Origin: Beroe forskalii | Taxonomy: Eukaryota; Ctenophora; Nuda; Beroida; Beroidae | Reading direction: 5' to 3' | Assembly: GCA_011033025.1 (NCBI GenBank) | Contig: WFMF01000592.1 | Location: forward strand, 31,465 to 95,464 | DNA length: 64,000 nt | Shown here: positions 1-13,151 of the stretch, piece by piece | Layout: each line of letters opens with the position of its first letter | Position numbering within the stretch: the first letter of the stretch is position 1 | The notes under the pieces: generated by a model | What the model saw: the letters and a program-made list of their open reading frames with translations, nothing else | Database searches by the model: none | What the model was told of the DNA's origin: nothing | Made by a program: the position numbers and the translations under genes

Positions 1-750
1 GTCCTTTAAAGGGATATAAAGTAACTTTTCTGCCATAATATCCAGGGTCTCTCTTTCCATCAAACTGAGGTGGCACTCATTGAACAATGAAACATGTAAT
101 GAATGTCGAACAATTACAGAAGTATAGAGAACATTGCATTGTCTGAACGTTTCAGGGCTTACTGCTTAGTGTGTTAAGAGTATTATGATTGTCTGACCTA
201 TCATGGATCTATAGTTTCAGGCTAATAGATACAATATCATTGTATCCAATCCCTCACAACATGATATGGTGTCAATAGGTAGATGTATATTTTGCATGCC
301 ACACTTGTAAATAGATGGTAGGGTGTAATCAAGCGACCATTCAAACCTCTGATAATGGCGCCCCCTCAATCGCCTGTTCTTCTAGTATAGCATGTTGATC
401 AGATACCAGAGCTCTTTGTTTTAGAAGATTCTAGGTGCTAGAAGTGGGCGTATAATGAATAATAACGAGATATAAATGGGCGGTATCTGCAACTCTTATA
501 GAGTTATAGCATTGAGTTGACGGTTGACCATTCTATATCTCACTGAGCACCAGAAAAGCTTTCAGCTTCAGCAAAGAAGAAAAGGAATATATCTCTTATA
601 GTCTAATATATCTGGGGCGGTCGGGACATCAAAATATTCTTAAATTTTTGCGCCCTAAACCTCACCACCTATGTTTCAAAGCACTATAGTTGCCAGCTAC
701 TTCATCCATTTTTCTGAAATTTACGTTTGTTTTCTTCAAAATCTATAGCT

Positions 751-2516
751 CCCAGTGACAGAATACCTCTTGTGGGTCGTCGAGCGCAGATTTTCACTAC
801 TCAATTTGGTCGCCACCGTTACAAGAATTTTTTATCCGTTGAAAATTGAAAAATTTCATGGTATTTCCCATCTGAATCTGCTTCTAAGATCAATTTGGTA
901 ATGTATAACTTGATCACAACATCCCGCCACAGGCGAGAAATTTTAGTGTATTTCCTATCTGAATCTGCCTCTGAGATGAATTTGGTAATGAAGAATTCGA
1001 TCACAACAGCCCGCCGCAGGCGAAAAATTTCATGGTATTTCCCATCTGAATCTGCTTCTAAGATCAATTTAATAATTTATAATTTTATCACAACAGCCCG
1101 CTGCAGGCGAAAAATTTTAGGGTACTTCGGACGTTCATCTTCTAGAGAAAAAAAGAATTTGGAAGAAATATCGATTAGACGAGGTGTTAGACCCAAGACT
1201 TACTTTTTCATAAACTTAATATTTCCTTGTGTTTCAACAGTTGGTTGGCATTACTCAATTATTTAAGCATGTTTAGAACCTTCGAAACACATTCATCTAT
1301 CAAAGGAAAAAAGAATTTTAAAAATATATCAATCAAACGCAATGTTTCAGCCGAAAGTTAGCTTTTAAAAACTAAACATTTCCTTGTGTTTCAACCGCCT
1401 TTCATTGCTACTCAGCCTCTGAAGCATTATGAAAAATTTCATGGATTATCTATCAACATGATAAAAAAGAATTTAATAGATATATCGACCAGGCGCAATG
1501 TTATAGCAAAAACTAGAGTTTTTCATAAACTGAATATTTCCTTGTGTTTCAACAGCTTGTTATTTATAATCGACACATTTAAGCATGTTTAGAATCTTCG
1601 CAAAACAAACATCTACCAGAGGGAAAAAGAATTTTGAAAAAATATTGCTCAGACACAATGTTATAGCTAAAACATTGATTTTCGTAAACTAAATATTTAC
1701 TTGTGTTTCAACAGTTTGTACTTAATAATAAACATATTCAAGCATATTTAGAATCTTCGTAAATCATTCATCTACCAGAGGAAAAAAGAATTTTGAAAAA
1801 ACATCGATCCGTTCTCAAGTTATAGCCAAAACAGTGAATATTGTGAGTATTTATTTGCCGGCGACCACACCATCGAGCGCAGCCCTGACGACCAGCGAGC
1901 GTAGGATGAGATTTTACCTGTAATTGTATTGTGGTCGTCGAGCATGGCGACCAACACCAGCGAGCGTAGCTTTTTCAGCTTTTTTCTGACGACCAGCACA
2001 TTTTAGAGCTGCGTGTGCCGTTATCATTTGGACTAACATTTGAACGAGACTACTTTGAAGTTTCCCCACGTGCTCAAACATTACAAATAATTAACGTATG
2101 GTTAATACAACTTATTTCAAACACAAGCAAATATCCCACGCATTATTATAGATGTTTAGAGTACGTTAACACAAGTTTTGCGGTACAATACAGCTGCGAG
2201 GGCTTGAGGCAGTCTTCGTAAATGTACTACAGACTTTAGTCAGGATGATTCTTACTCTCCACGACATAAATAAAGCTGTACAATTGTCAAACACAATGAA
2301 ATACTAAGTTATTATAAGTCACGGTTATAATTTGGCGGCTTTTGAACAGTATCGTAAGTAATTAATTGCCGATTTGGTTTTGTTTATGCTAATTTCATTG
2401 GGAACTTCAATGCTAATTTCAATGAAAATTCGGTCGTTTGGATGTTTGGGTCGCCACTATCGTGGCTGTTGGTTGTCGAGCGACGCTCTCTCGCTCGCTA
2501 GGGTTCTGTCACTGGG
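751..2516. mobile_element. Non-autonomous TIR element, 8-bp target duplication (copy 1)
   Basis: Ends are inverted: CCCAGTGACAGAA at 751 and its complement finishing at 2516. The 8 bases CTATAGCT lie directly outside both ends (743-750 and 2517-2524). The paralogous segment has the uninterrupted site (CTATCGCT, 10362-10369), so this is a true insertion. No transposase frame is present. Inside are three units of about 90 bp (around 840-1110, core atctgaatctgcctctaaga then a run ending cccgccgcaggcgaaaaatt), then several units of about 170 bp built on tttccttgtgtttcaacag (1200-1810), then ggtcgtcgagc-type motifs. An 8-bp duplication suggests hAT-like transposition, but the CCC...GGG ends are not textbook hAT, so the superfamily is tentative. 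Confidence 0.88.
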
Positions 2517-3331
2517 CTATAGCTTACCGCAAGATATGTAAATTGCGAGACGTGGATTTCTATTTTGGGAAGAGAACGCTCGTCTCGCATCACTTTTCCT
2601 TGAACAGCGTCTTCATATTATGTACATTAATGTTAATACGTCTTGATAATGCTTCAAGCAAGTGAATAGAAGAATTTTAATGCAGATGTAAACCCAATTA
2701 ATGGTGATATTCCGCCATCATTATATCATCATTCATCAATTCAACGTTTCTTCAGTGTATTTGATCTTTAAGTATAAAAATTCAGTATTTCTTATGAACT
2801 GATAGTTATAGAGTATGAGATAGAATATGTATACGGAATAGTGCGGCCTTTCACTATGAGATCCCATGATCATGATGGTCTGACTGTGTTCTTGAGTTTT
2901 ACTCATTCTCACTCACTGTGTGGTAAAGTTGTGTTATCTACAGTAGCTGAGAAAAGAAAAAAATGTTTGAACTTAACATTTTACATTTTACAATTTCTCA
3001 TTCATGGCCCATTGATGTTTGACGTTTCACGGTGTTCGAACTTGACATCCAACTGTCACTAAAGCTCTAAAGCAAATTAGGATTTATTGGAAGACACATT
3101 ATAATATCAAGGGCATTCAACCTTATTTCAATCTGTGACAATAATATATTGTGATCATGACCTTGCACCAATAGTTCTAATAGGGGTCGTGACACTTCCT
3201 CTGACATTGACATTGACTCATTACCTATTTCTCTTGAACAGGGCACTTGTCAGATACTCTGTAACTTAATGACCGATCCTTCATTATCTGTTCCGTCTAA
3301 GACATGCAGGTCAGTGTGTGAAATGCACGAA

Positions 3332-4687
3332 CCCCGGTTGGAATAACCTGCAATCCTGGCAATCCTAGCTGGGCAACATTATTTGTTAAAGCAACCATGA
3401 AATTTCAGAATTTAACGACTTAAAATTAGGTGTGCAGCTACAATTTTACTGTTACATCAGTCAGTTTTCAAAAATGGAGAGTGAAACGTGCAATCATAGT
3501 TTGCTACTCACTGTATCACCATCAGTATGCAATGCATAAAATTCCCATTTTATTCTTAGCACTAGTCAGGATTAGAAACACTGAATAACGTACATACTAC
3601 GTTGGTATCATTCATATTATGATATTACACCTTCTCGCTTTAATAATTACTGCAGAAGGGATATGCGTATCTACTTCCCTCATAATATCCAGCATATATC
3701 CAGAATTCCATGGACCATGCTAGCGCAACCAGAGCAACCCAACTTGTTACTTTTTTCGGAGGATTGTAAGCGGAGCTTACAATCCTGGAGGCTCTCTAGC
3801 AATCCTGGTTGCGATCCTGGTTGCAGCTGATTAGATTATTGTGAGGGTGAGCTGTAGTAAAACACTGCTGCTGAGAGCAGCAACTTGCAAGCTCTCTAAA
3901 GCGGTGGTTGCACTTCCAGTCGGCATGATCTGATCGAGTTTTAACTTTTAAGGAGTGGACTTAATTTTAACAAAAACAAAAATCCAATTAGAAATAAAAA
4001 CCAGGAGTATATCTAATATTCGTATTCAAGATACAGCGACACATAGACAATATTAAATCATGATCAATATTCAGCCTGAAATTTGTTTTTTTCGAACTCC
4101 TGTGTATGAGTAAAGGTGACGTTTTGACTCGCTTATCAAACAAAAAAATCTGTGCTTCCATTTTTTAGGATAGTAATATATCAAACGACAGCCTTTTAGC
4201 TGATTATATTTGTTAGTTATTAAGTTATAAGCCTGACACACAATTGATCTTTGAAACATGAACATTTACTTTTACAATTCATCAATTGGTCGAGTAAAAG
4301 AATAGTGAGCAGTGAGTAAGTGATTCAAATTTTGTCTGTCAGGTGGAAATAATTATGAATTACATAATGTGTAGCCTACTCGGGGCTTCTGAATCAAAAA
4401 AATTAGAGATTTTTGAATGAAACACGCTGTTTAAATCTCGGATATTTTCTTGCTCAAATGAAGGAAAACCCTGCAAAATTATACATTTTTAGCAAAAATT
4501 TTCCGGGGGGCTTCGCCCCCTAGACCCCTACAAGGGGCTCTGCCCCTGGACCCCGCTGGGGCTGCGCCCCCAGACCCCTACAGCTCGCTCGGCGCCGCTT
4601 CGCGGCACCTCGCTCGCAACCAAAGCTACCGTGCTCGCTTCGCTCGCACAGGATTGGCAACCAGCCTAACCTTTATTCCAACCGGGG
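3332..4687. mobile_element. Probable TIR element, 1.36 kb
   Basis: CCCCGGTTGGAATAA at 3332-3346 is matched by its inverted complement at 4673-4687. Both ends then carry related 'aatcctgg / ggattggc' subterminal sequence. The other copy of the duplicated segment lacks this region. Near the right end (4500-4640) are GC-rich palindromic motifs such as ggggcttcgcccc and a ctcggc...cacctcgctcgc hairpin. A clear target duplication is not visible, and the gap in copy 2 is larger than the element, so a deletion in copy 2 is also possible. No transposase is recognised. The minus-strand frame at 4071-4265 has no recognisable content. Confidence 0.6.
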
Positions 4688-5154
4688 AATCCGATCTTAG
4701 AATCTACATCATAGCTTACTTCAAACGACAGATTCTAGCTCGAGTTACTCTCGAATCAGTGTGTCTCAAACCCGATCAGGGGCAATTTTCCTGACCAATC
4801 AAATTTGCGATTATAATTATGTTTTTGTAATAATATCATTAATTTATCAAAAACTAAGATCTATGTATGTATGCCGGGAAAGTCTCTATCAGTATCTATC
4901 TCACATTATTTGGTATCAACGTATCATAATATTCAGTACATCACAGATGCCGCTACAACTTACAAGACATGTTGATAAATATTACTCTAGATGTTATAAA
5001 TTCTTGTAAGGTTTGCCTCTCTCTCGGCAATAATCCAGGAACGTTACATGTTACTGCTTCACTGAATATCAGGTTAAAATTACTAGTCGGTTCCCGTCCT
5101 ACGGACGGCGAATGATGGCAGCCGCATTAGCTAACGGCCACATGTCCCGTTAGT

Positions 5155-5760
5155 TTGGAGGGGAAATTCGAAACTTTAATTTCTGCGAAAAAAAGCTTCC
5201 CACGCCCCCAACGGTAACCCAATATTGCCGACAATATTCTCAAAACCTTTACTCATCATAAGCAACTTGATGGCGGAAGAATTTTGAAAAAATTCGAATT
5301 TTAATTTTTCGCGGAAAAAAAGGGCGTGGCCTCCCACGCCCCTCAGGGCGACCCAATCATGCGGACAAAATTCTCAAAAGCTTAACTGATCATAAGCAAC
5401 TTGATGGCGAAGGAATTTCGAAAAAATTCGAAACTTTAATTTTTGCGAAATAAAGGGCGTTGCCTCCCACGCCCCTCAGGGTGACCCAATAATTCGGACA
5501 AAATTCTCAAAATTTTTATTCATCATAAGCAACACAATGGCGAAAGAATTTTTAAAAAATTCGAAATTTTAATTTTTGGGAAAAAAGGGCGTGGCCTCCC
5601 ACGCCCCTCAGGGTAACCCAATATTGCGGACAAAATTCTCAAAATTTTTATTCATCATAAGGAACTCGATGGCGAAGGAATTTTGAAAAAATTCGAAACT
5701 TTAATTTTGACGAAAAAAAGGGCGTGGCCCCCCACTCCCCTCAGGATGGCTGCAAAAAAA
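5155..5760. repeat. 130-bp tandem array
   Basis: About 4.5 units of roughly 130 bp. Each has ttcgaaactttaatttttgcg, then gggcgtggcctcccacgccc, then gacccaata, then ggacaaaattctcaaaat and catcataagcaacttgatgg. The core gggcgtggcctcccacgccc is a near-palindrome able to form a hairpin in every unit. The array lies in a block (about 5076-5893) that is absent from the duplicate at 11245, so it arrived or expanded after the duplication, or was lost from copy 2. Confidence 0.8.
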
Positions 5761-6547
5761 ATTCTATATTTTTCTGATTCATTATAAAGTTTTTGCAACA
5801 CGATGAAAAAAGAATTTCGTTGCCTACTTGAAAACGTACCGCCAGCCATAAATAAATATATATATATTAACAACACGCATTATATATAGTAAGATGTGTA
5901 TAAAAGTTGTAAGTTCCCGTTTTTAATGTCCGCAGTCGGGTGATATTTTGCATCCAACAGGTCAACTCGGACAAAAATATCGAACTATGATTTAAAAATT
6001 TAAAGCTCTGGGACATTTTGCCCTTTTCTCTGTGTCACAAGAAGACCCTCAACAATGACAGGTACTTCAGCTCACTAGATCATTGTCATGTCAGATCTGT
6101 GCTACAAAAATATTGAAAAGTTTTGCTCCCCTGCTTCTTCAATTATATCCAATAAGGGCAAATTCATAATGTATTAGACAAATGTATATAGCCCCGCCTA
6201 CAATATGTGTTCGGGTGGCTAAAATTCGCTCATTTTGATTGAACAGCTGGGATTACGTCATTTTCATCGCTCAAGGTGGTAAGTTAATGATTTTGAACCT
6301 CCTATTTTAGTTTTTGTTGAAGGTGTATAACACGGTCGCTGCTGAGATCATTCGGGCTCCTGAATTATAAAATCGAATTTTATGCAAAGCTTTTTTGCAC
6401 TACTGGACCATAAATTCTTGGTGATCGTATGCTGCAGATTGAATGGTAATTAAAACGTTTAAACGAGCCTGGAGAGGGAAGGTTTATGGAAATGCTTATA
6501 TCATTGAAATGGTATTTATCCTTCCGATGAATAAAGGAATAAATTTT

Positions 6548-7055
6548 ATTAGCCAATTTTGAGGGTACTTGTAGGCGTGCAATAATAAGTAATATTGCAC
6601 TCCTCACATTGGCTAATACACTAAGAGCATGGCAAATGGTCATGACGCTAATAAAATTATTGCACTCGGCTTCGCCTCGTGCAATAATTTGGTGTTGTCG
6701 CACTCGGCCTGCTCCTCGTGCGACAATATACGCTTAGAGCATGGCTGGGAATGAGCTAATAAAAATTATTGCACGAGGCGAAGACGAGTGCAATAATTTG
6801 TATTGTCGCACGAGGAGCAGGCCGAGTGCGACAATACTAAATTATTGCACGAGGCGAAGCCGAGTGCAATAATTTTATTAGCGTCATGACCATTTGCCAT
6901 GCTCTTAGTGTATTAGCCAATGTGAGGAGTGCAATATTACTTATTATTGCACGCCTACAAGTACCCTCAAAATTGGCTAATACAAATTATTGCACTCGGC
7001 TACGCCTCGTGCAATAATTTTTATTAGCGCATTCCCAGCCATGCTCTAAGCGTAT
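6548..7055. mobile_element. Interleaved foldback element, order A-B-A'-B'
   Basis: Block A (6548-6727) and block A' (6802-6981) are inverted copies about 99% alike over 180 bp. Block B (about 6728-6801), between them, is an inverted copy of B' (about 6982-7055), about 95% alike. The order A-B-A'-B' is not a simple foldback, because a plain inverted repeat would read A-B-B'-A'. Each block contains smaller attattgcactcggc / gcctcgtgcaataat palindromes. The paralogous segment at about 11875-11905 lacks the whole unit, so it is an insertion. No coding sequence; the minus-strand frame at 6380-6703 is a by-product. Confidence 0.85.
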
Positions 7056-7889
7056 ATTACCATCTTATACACATTACACATGTTTACATAATACATACTA
7101 TAGTACGTATTACTCTGTGCCAGTTTTGCTGAACGACGTTGGTGGTCTGGGCCATGTTCTCACTGTCATAAGCTCTTAAACTAAATGAACCTTGTGTTTA
7201 TTAAACGTTGTGTCCTAAATAACAATGAATGAATGTAGCAAATAAACGTCAATGCTTATATTCAATACCTTCAGTAGTGAGGACCAGGGTGGTAAATTAT
7301 ATTGAGAGCGAACTGGTAAATCCATCGTTTGTTTGTTCCAGACACCCACGGAAACACAAAATATCCAAAACCATGATAGGACATGGACACATGTATAAAT
7401 CCTCATGAATTTACCATCCCATACCTGGAGTATTCCCACGATCGTATAGGAACTCACACATTTACCCTCGTACATATCCCGCCCTCAAACATTTACCCTC
7501 AAATATAAGGCCCTCAAACATTTACCTTCAAACACATATTACCCTGAGAAGAGGAAATCACGTGCTCTACATTAAAATAATCAAGTTGAGATAACACCAC
7601 ATATATAATACTGCTACATGACCAGCTTGTGTTGTAACCTGTGTGTCGGAATTGGTAGTAAGCTGTAAGGGCTGCACTTGCAATCTACACGAGTATGCGT
7701 CATCATTTCACCGTTATAAGCAGTGGTTATGTCGTCATGTTCTAGTGCTTATTATATTCCTTCACAGTTACCTCTCGCACAAAATAATTATATGAATTTG
7801 TGGTTTGCAAATTTAATTTTCTCTCAGTGTTTTTAATAATTATATTTTACGTATTTTGCTGACCTCAAAAATACGCCCTCGTGGTTTAC

Positions 7890-9651
7890 ATCTAGTCGAT
7901 TCCGGAATTGTCTATTCTTTCCGGTAACTAATTCCAGCATCAGTATATTATGTTAGTGCATATTCGCCTTTAATGCTCTCTTATTAATTAATTAGTTTAG
8001 TTAATGTAACAAATCTAATAGAAAATGTATACGAGGAATATTCATTATTTTCTCAATACTAAAATTTCGCCTTCCACAGACCACTTGCACTCACCACAGT
8101 CATCAAACCCAAATTAATGTTAATTTTGAGTGCAAAATTTGGGTACTTTAGGGCAAGCCTCCACATTTTCATTCTACCAAAATCGTTAACTCTGTCCGAC
8201 TCAACGATTAATCATTAATGATTTTATAGGCTCTTATAGCGTGCAATAACATAAATATGCCTCATCATGTAGTTTCACTTCTTCCATATTGTATTTCATC
8301 ACTTTACAGACATGTTAGGAGGCAATATAGCATACCAATCCTAATGTAGACGGGCTAGCCACCCTCCTAAAACTTAAAATCATAACTGCTCTCTTACATT
8401 ATGTACATATATTATGCAGTATTGTATATGTGGGTAGCCCCAGTAATCGCATCCTAAATCGACCTTCGATTCTCGAAAGCTGAACTGTGTCAGAACTCAT
8501 GTCGTAAGATTTCGATAGAGATCAAATCATTCTATAATTCTAAAATGCTGTTTCACTCAATGAATTTCCGAACCGCATAGAAATATAATTATCAATACCA
8601 TGTATAGCCTCGGCCAACAGCGACAAAATATGTTGCACACCTGATGGCCTGACGTCACTTCTTTAGATTTGATGTGTTCGTGTTATGATGCAGTTCATGT
8701 CTCTGTTTTTCTGTGTCTATTATCCACGGTCGTGCTTAAATTCAGCGTGCTCCACACGTACATAACCACATTCCATTATTAAAGTGTTGTCGGGGATATA
8801 CTAAATAATCACCACCAAAAACGTTCTTCAAAAATTTGCAAAACTCACTTGTTTTCCTGTATACGTACAATTCAACCCTCACTGCGTTCGTGTTTAATCA
8901 TTCAACAGTTCAACACTCACCACTTTGAGCGTGGCTTATCGAACAAATCTCTAACTGGCCGTGTGGTTACATTGTCTTTGTGTGGTGCTTGAAGAATTTG
9001 TTGTGAAAGTAGAACCATGGTCCATGAACCATCAAAACACCAAATGGTTGTATTAACATGCCATGATTTAGCGATGTTTTGGCTTGTTCTAGTGTCACAG
9101 TCCATTTGATGTAGAAAACGCCATATTCTAAGCCATGATAATTGCACTGTATCAATGTTGTCCCCTGCGCCGGGTCGAGAGGAAGTCATGAACATGAGCA
9201 CATGAATGTGAAAAGGTTTGCATATTAAGCAGCTCCAAAATTTATTTAACCAATATTAGTTAAATCCTCAAATATGGGCTGTTTTCCTGCCTCGAAGTTC
9301 TAACTTTAAACAACTCTTAGATCTACTGGAACTGGAAATGAAATGAGATGCTCTACATTATTTTTTCTTATTTCTTACAGCACGTGATCTGTTTTCCATG
9401 GGACCAAGGGGGCTTTCCAACGTCATATACTGCATATTCAGATTTCACAGAATGACAAGCTTCTCATTTCCTGCAATCATCTGAGGTTTTGGGTCGGTTA
9501 TCAACTTATGGTGAGAGACACATGAAACTTTTAATCTCTAAAATGAAATTTGGACCATTGCCAAAGTTTACTTTCCTAGATGCTAAATCTCGCATGTTCC
9601 ATTAGCACTTTAAGTCTTTATTAATTAACTTCAGTGTGAATGTAATATTAG
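7890..9651. other. Spacer between the two duplicate segments, no gene seen
   Basis: AT-rich, unique within the window. The minus-strand frames near 8917-9201 have no recognisable domain and no convincing splice context. I see no RNA gene or mobile element with clear ends here. Confidence 0.6.
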
Positions 9652-12354
9652 GTCCTTTAAGGGGATATAAAGTAACTTTTCTGCCATAATATCCAGGGTC
9701 TTTCTTTCCATCAACTTGAGGTGCCACTCATTGAACAAAGAAACATATAATGAATGTCGAACAATTACAGAAGTAAAGCGAACATTGCATTGTAGGGCTC
9801 ATTGCTAAGTGTGTTAAGAGTATTATGATTGTCTGACCTATCGTGGATCTATAGCTTCAGGCTTATGGATACAATATCATTGTATCCAATCCCTCACAAA
9901 ATGATATGGTGTCAATAGGTAGATGTATATTTTGCATGCCACACTTGTAAATAGATGGTAGGGTGTAATCAAGAGACCATTCAAACCTCTGATAATGACG
10001 CCTCCTTAATCGCCTGTTCTTCTAGTATAGCATGTTGATCAGATACCAGAGCTCTTTGTTTTAGAAGATTCTAGGTGCTAGAAGTGGGCGTATAATGAAT
10101 AATAACGAGATATAAGTGGGCGGTATCTGCTACTCTTATACTCTTATAGCATGGAGTTGACCATTTTATATCTCACTGAGCACCAGAAAAGCTTTCAGCT
10201 TTAGCAAAGCAGAAAAGGGTATCTCTAATATAGCAGGAGCCGAGGGAAGTCAAAATATTTTTAAATTTTTGAGCCCTAAACCTCACCACTATGCTTCAAA
10301 ACACTTTACTTGCCAGCTACTTCATCCCTTTTTCTGAAATTTATGTCAGTTTTCTTCAAATCTATCGCTTACCGCAAGATAATATGTGAATTGCGAGACG
10401 TGGATTTCTATTTTAGGAAGAGAACGCTTTCCTCGCATCACTTTTCCCTGAACAGCGTTTTCATCAATGTTAATACATCTTGATAATGTTAATGCTCCGA
10501 AAAAGTAAAAATAAGGATTTCAATCAAGATTTAAACTCAATTAATGGTGATATTCCGCCATTATAATATCATCATTCATATTATATTCAACGTTTCTTGA
10601 GTGTATTTGATTTTAAGTATGAAAATTCAGTATTTCTTATGAACTGATGATAAAAGAGTATGAGAAAAGTTTGTGTAGGGAATAGTGCGGCCTTTCACTA
10701 TTGCTCCTTACGATGCGATCCCATGATCATGAGGGTCTGACTGTGTTCTTGTGTTTTACACATTCTCACACACTGTGTGGTAAAGTTGTAAAGTTGTTTT
10801 ATCGACAGTAGCTGAGAAAAGAAAAATGTTTTGGCTTAAAAATATGTTTGAAAGGCACACTGTCTTCATAACCTTTCACTGCGGATCTGAGAATCTACAA
10901 ACTACAGATTCTAGAGAGTAACTCTTGAATCAAAGCGTCTCAACCTGATCAGGGGCTATTTTTCTGACCAATCACATTTGCGATTATAATTATGTTCTTG
11001 TTATAATATCGTAAATTTATACAAAACTAAGATCTATGTAAGTATCCCGGGGAAGTCTTAATCAGTATCTATCACACGTAATTTGGTATCTACGTATCAT
11101 AATATTCAGTACATCGCAGATGCCACTACAAGACATGTTGATAAATATTACTCTAGATGTTATAAATTCTTGTAAGGTTTGCCTCTCTCTCGGCAATAAT
11201 CCAGGAACGTTACATATTACTGCTTCACTGAATATCAGGTTAATAATATGTGTATAAAAGTTGTAAATTCCCGTTTTTTATGTCCGCAGTCGGGTGATAT
11301 TTTAAATCCAACAGGTCAACACGGACATTAATATCTAACTATGATTTTAAAGCTCTGGGACATTTCGTCTTTTCTCTGTGTCCCTCAAGAGTGGCAGGTA
11401 CTTCAGAAGGTCACTAGATCATTGTTATGTCAGATCTGTGCTTTGCTACAAAAATACTGAAAAGTTTTGCTCCCCTGCTTCTTCAATTATCTCCAATAAG
11501 GGCAAATTCATAATGTATTAGACAAATGTATAAAGCCCCGCCTACAACATGTGTTCTGACGGCTAAAATGCGCGCATTTTGATTGAACAGATGACGTCAT
11601 TATCATTGCTCAAGGTGGTAAGTTAATGAATTTGAGCCTCCTATTTTATTATTTTTTGTTGAAGGTGTATAATACGGTCGCAGCTGAGATCATTCGGGCT
11701 CCTGAATTATAAAATCGAATTTTATGCAGAGCGTCTTTGCACTACCTACTGTCTCATTAATTCTTGGTGATCATTAAATGGTCGCTAAAACGTTTAAACG
11801 AGGAGAGGGAAAGATTCAAATAAATACCTATAGCATTGAAACGTTATTTTATCCTTCTGATGAATAAAGGAATAAATTCTAAATTATACCTGCTAACCGT
11901 CTTATACATGCATACATAGTACATACTAGTACGTATTACTCTGTGGCAGTTTTGCTGAACGACGTTGGTGGTCTGGGTCATGTTCTGACTGTCATGAACT
12001 CTTAAACTGATTGAACCTTGTGTTTGTTAAACGTTGTGTCTTAAATAACAATGAATGAATGTAGCAAATAAACGTCAATGCTAATATTCAATACCTTCGG
12101 TAGTGAGGGCTAGGGTGGTAAATTATTTAGAGGACAACTTGGAAATCTTCTAGACAACGCTTGGAAACACAAAATATCCAAAACCATGATAGGACATGGA
12201 CACATGTATAAATCCTCATGAATTTACCATCCCATACCTGGAGTAGTGCCACGCTCATACAGAAACTGACACATTTACTCTCTTACATATCCTGCCCTCA
12301 AACATCTACCCTCAAATCATAAGCCCCGTCCACAGTTACCTTCACACACACATA

Positions 12355-13151
12355 CCTTAGTGGTAGAAATTAAGATGTGTATTTATTAAGGACGTACTAA
12401 TTAAGAAGTGTACTTATTAAGGCAGTAAAATTTCTTAAAAAATCAGGCAATTCTAGGACTAAATTTCACGTCGTTTCACCAATTTTCAACAAAAATACCG
12501 ATGTGAAAACAAGAAGAGGGCAGATTTTTTCCATTGAATTCAATATATTTGGGATCTATGAAAATTTCATAGATCCCAAATATAGACAAAAGTAAAGCTA
12601 GGCGTTCTAGAGAAACAGATTAGCAAAGGGGTCAATGAGCATTGAGCATCCTAGAGTCAAGTTCACCTTTTCCTTTGCATTGTTTCACTGCCTCCGTTTG
12701 ATGAAAGATTTGCTGATGATTCCGCTGAAATTTTGATGGCCTTGTTTCCTGATGAAAACATCGAAGAAGATATTGAAGATGGTTCTATTGGGCTTGAGGT
12801 GGAAGATATGGAAGATGTGCAGGAAGACGAAGAAGCTAAAGAAATGCCTTTAATTTTTATCGAGTGATAATTGTTTATCATATAGAATTTGATTTTGTCT
12901 GCACTGATGCTTTTGCTGAAAAATTCTGAACCTGTATTGAGAGAAAATAGAATGCCTTAATATCGTAGTGAAAGAAAAGATAGGTATAGATGTACAAATC
13001 TTTACTTAAACAAAATTTTCTAAAATTTTGGTATTGTACAAATTACGGTAGGTAGAAAATAGGATTTGTAGAATTTAAGGAGTGTACTATTTAAGGCAGT
13101 AAAATTGCCTACTACCTTAAATAGTACACTTCTTAATTTCTACCACTAAGG
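12355..13151. mobile_element. TIR element with TA target duplication, 797 bp
   Basis: The ends are CCTTAGTGGTAGAAATTAAG at 12355 and its inverted complement finishing at 13151, both flanked by TA. The other copy of the segment (about 7535-7545) reads straight through as acacatattaccc with one TA, so this is an insertion. TA duplication is typical of Tc1/mariner-type transposition; TIRs of at least 20 bp and the small size suggest an internally deleted derivative. Near the ends, 'aaggcagtaaaatt' is repeated (about 12420 and 13091). A 37-base near-perfect palindrome lies at 12546-12582. Confidence 0.85.
12655..12867 (+). pseudogene. Acidic open frame inside the TA-flanked element, possible transposase C-terminus
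   Basis: An open frame follows the stop at 12652-12654 and ends at the stop at 12865-12867. It has no early methionine. The product of about 70 residues becomes strongly acidic: a PDENIEEDIEDG stretch, then EVEDMEDVQEDEEAKE, ending with LIFIE. An acidic tail near the end of a DNA transposon fits the C-terminus of a truncated transposase. No catalytic DDE motif is left, so this is a guess from position and composition. Confidence 0.3.

Larger units (their letters stand above)
1..7889. repeat. Segmental duplication, copy 1 (direct), open at window start
   Basis: This stretch aligns in the same orientation with 9652-13506. Shared landmarks include the opening gtcctttaa...ggatataaag block (1 and 9652), the block at 2530-2960 matching 10370-10830, 4690-5075 matching 10880-11245, 5893-6545 matching 11248-11878, and 7060-7889 matching 11900-13506. 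It is about twice as long as its partner because it holds extra blocks at 751-2516, about 2965-4690, about 5076-5893 and 6548-7055. No protein gene is recognisable; the open frames are short and unlike known proteins. The left boundary lies outside the window, so the full unit length is unknown. Confidence 0.85.
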
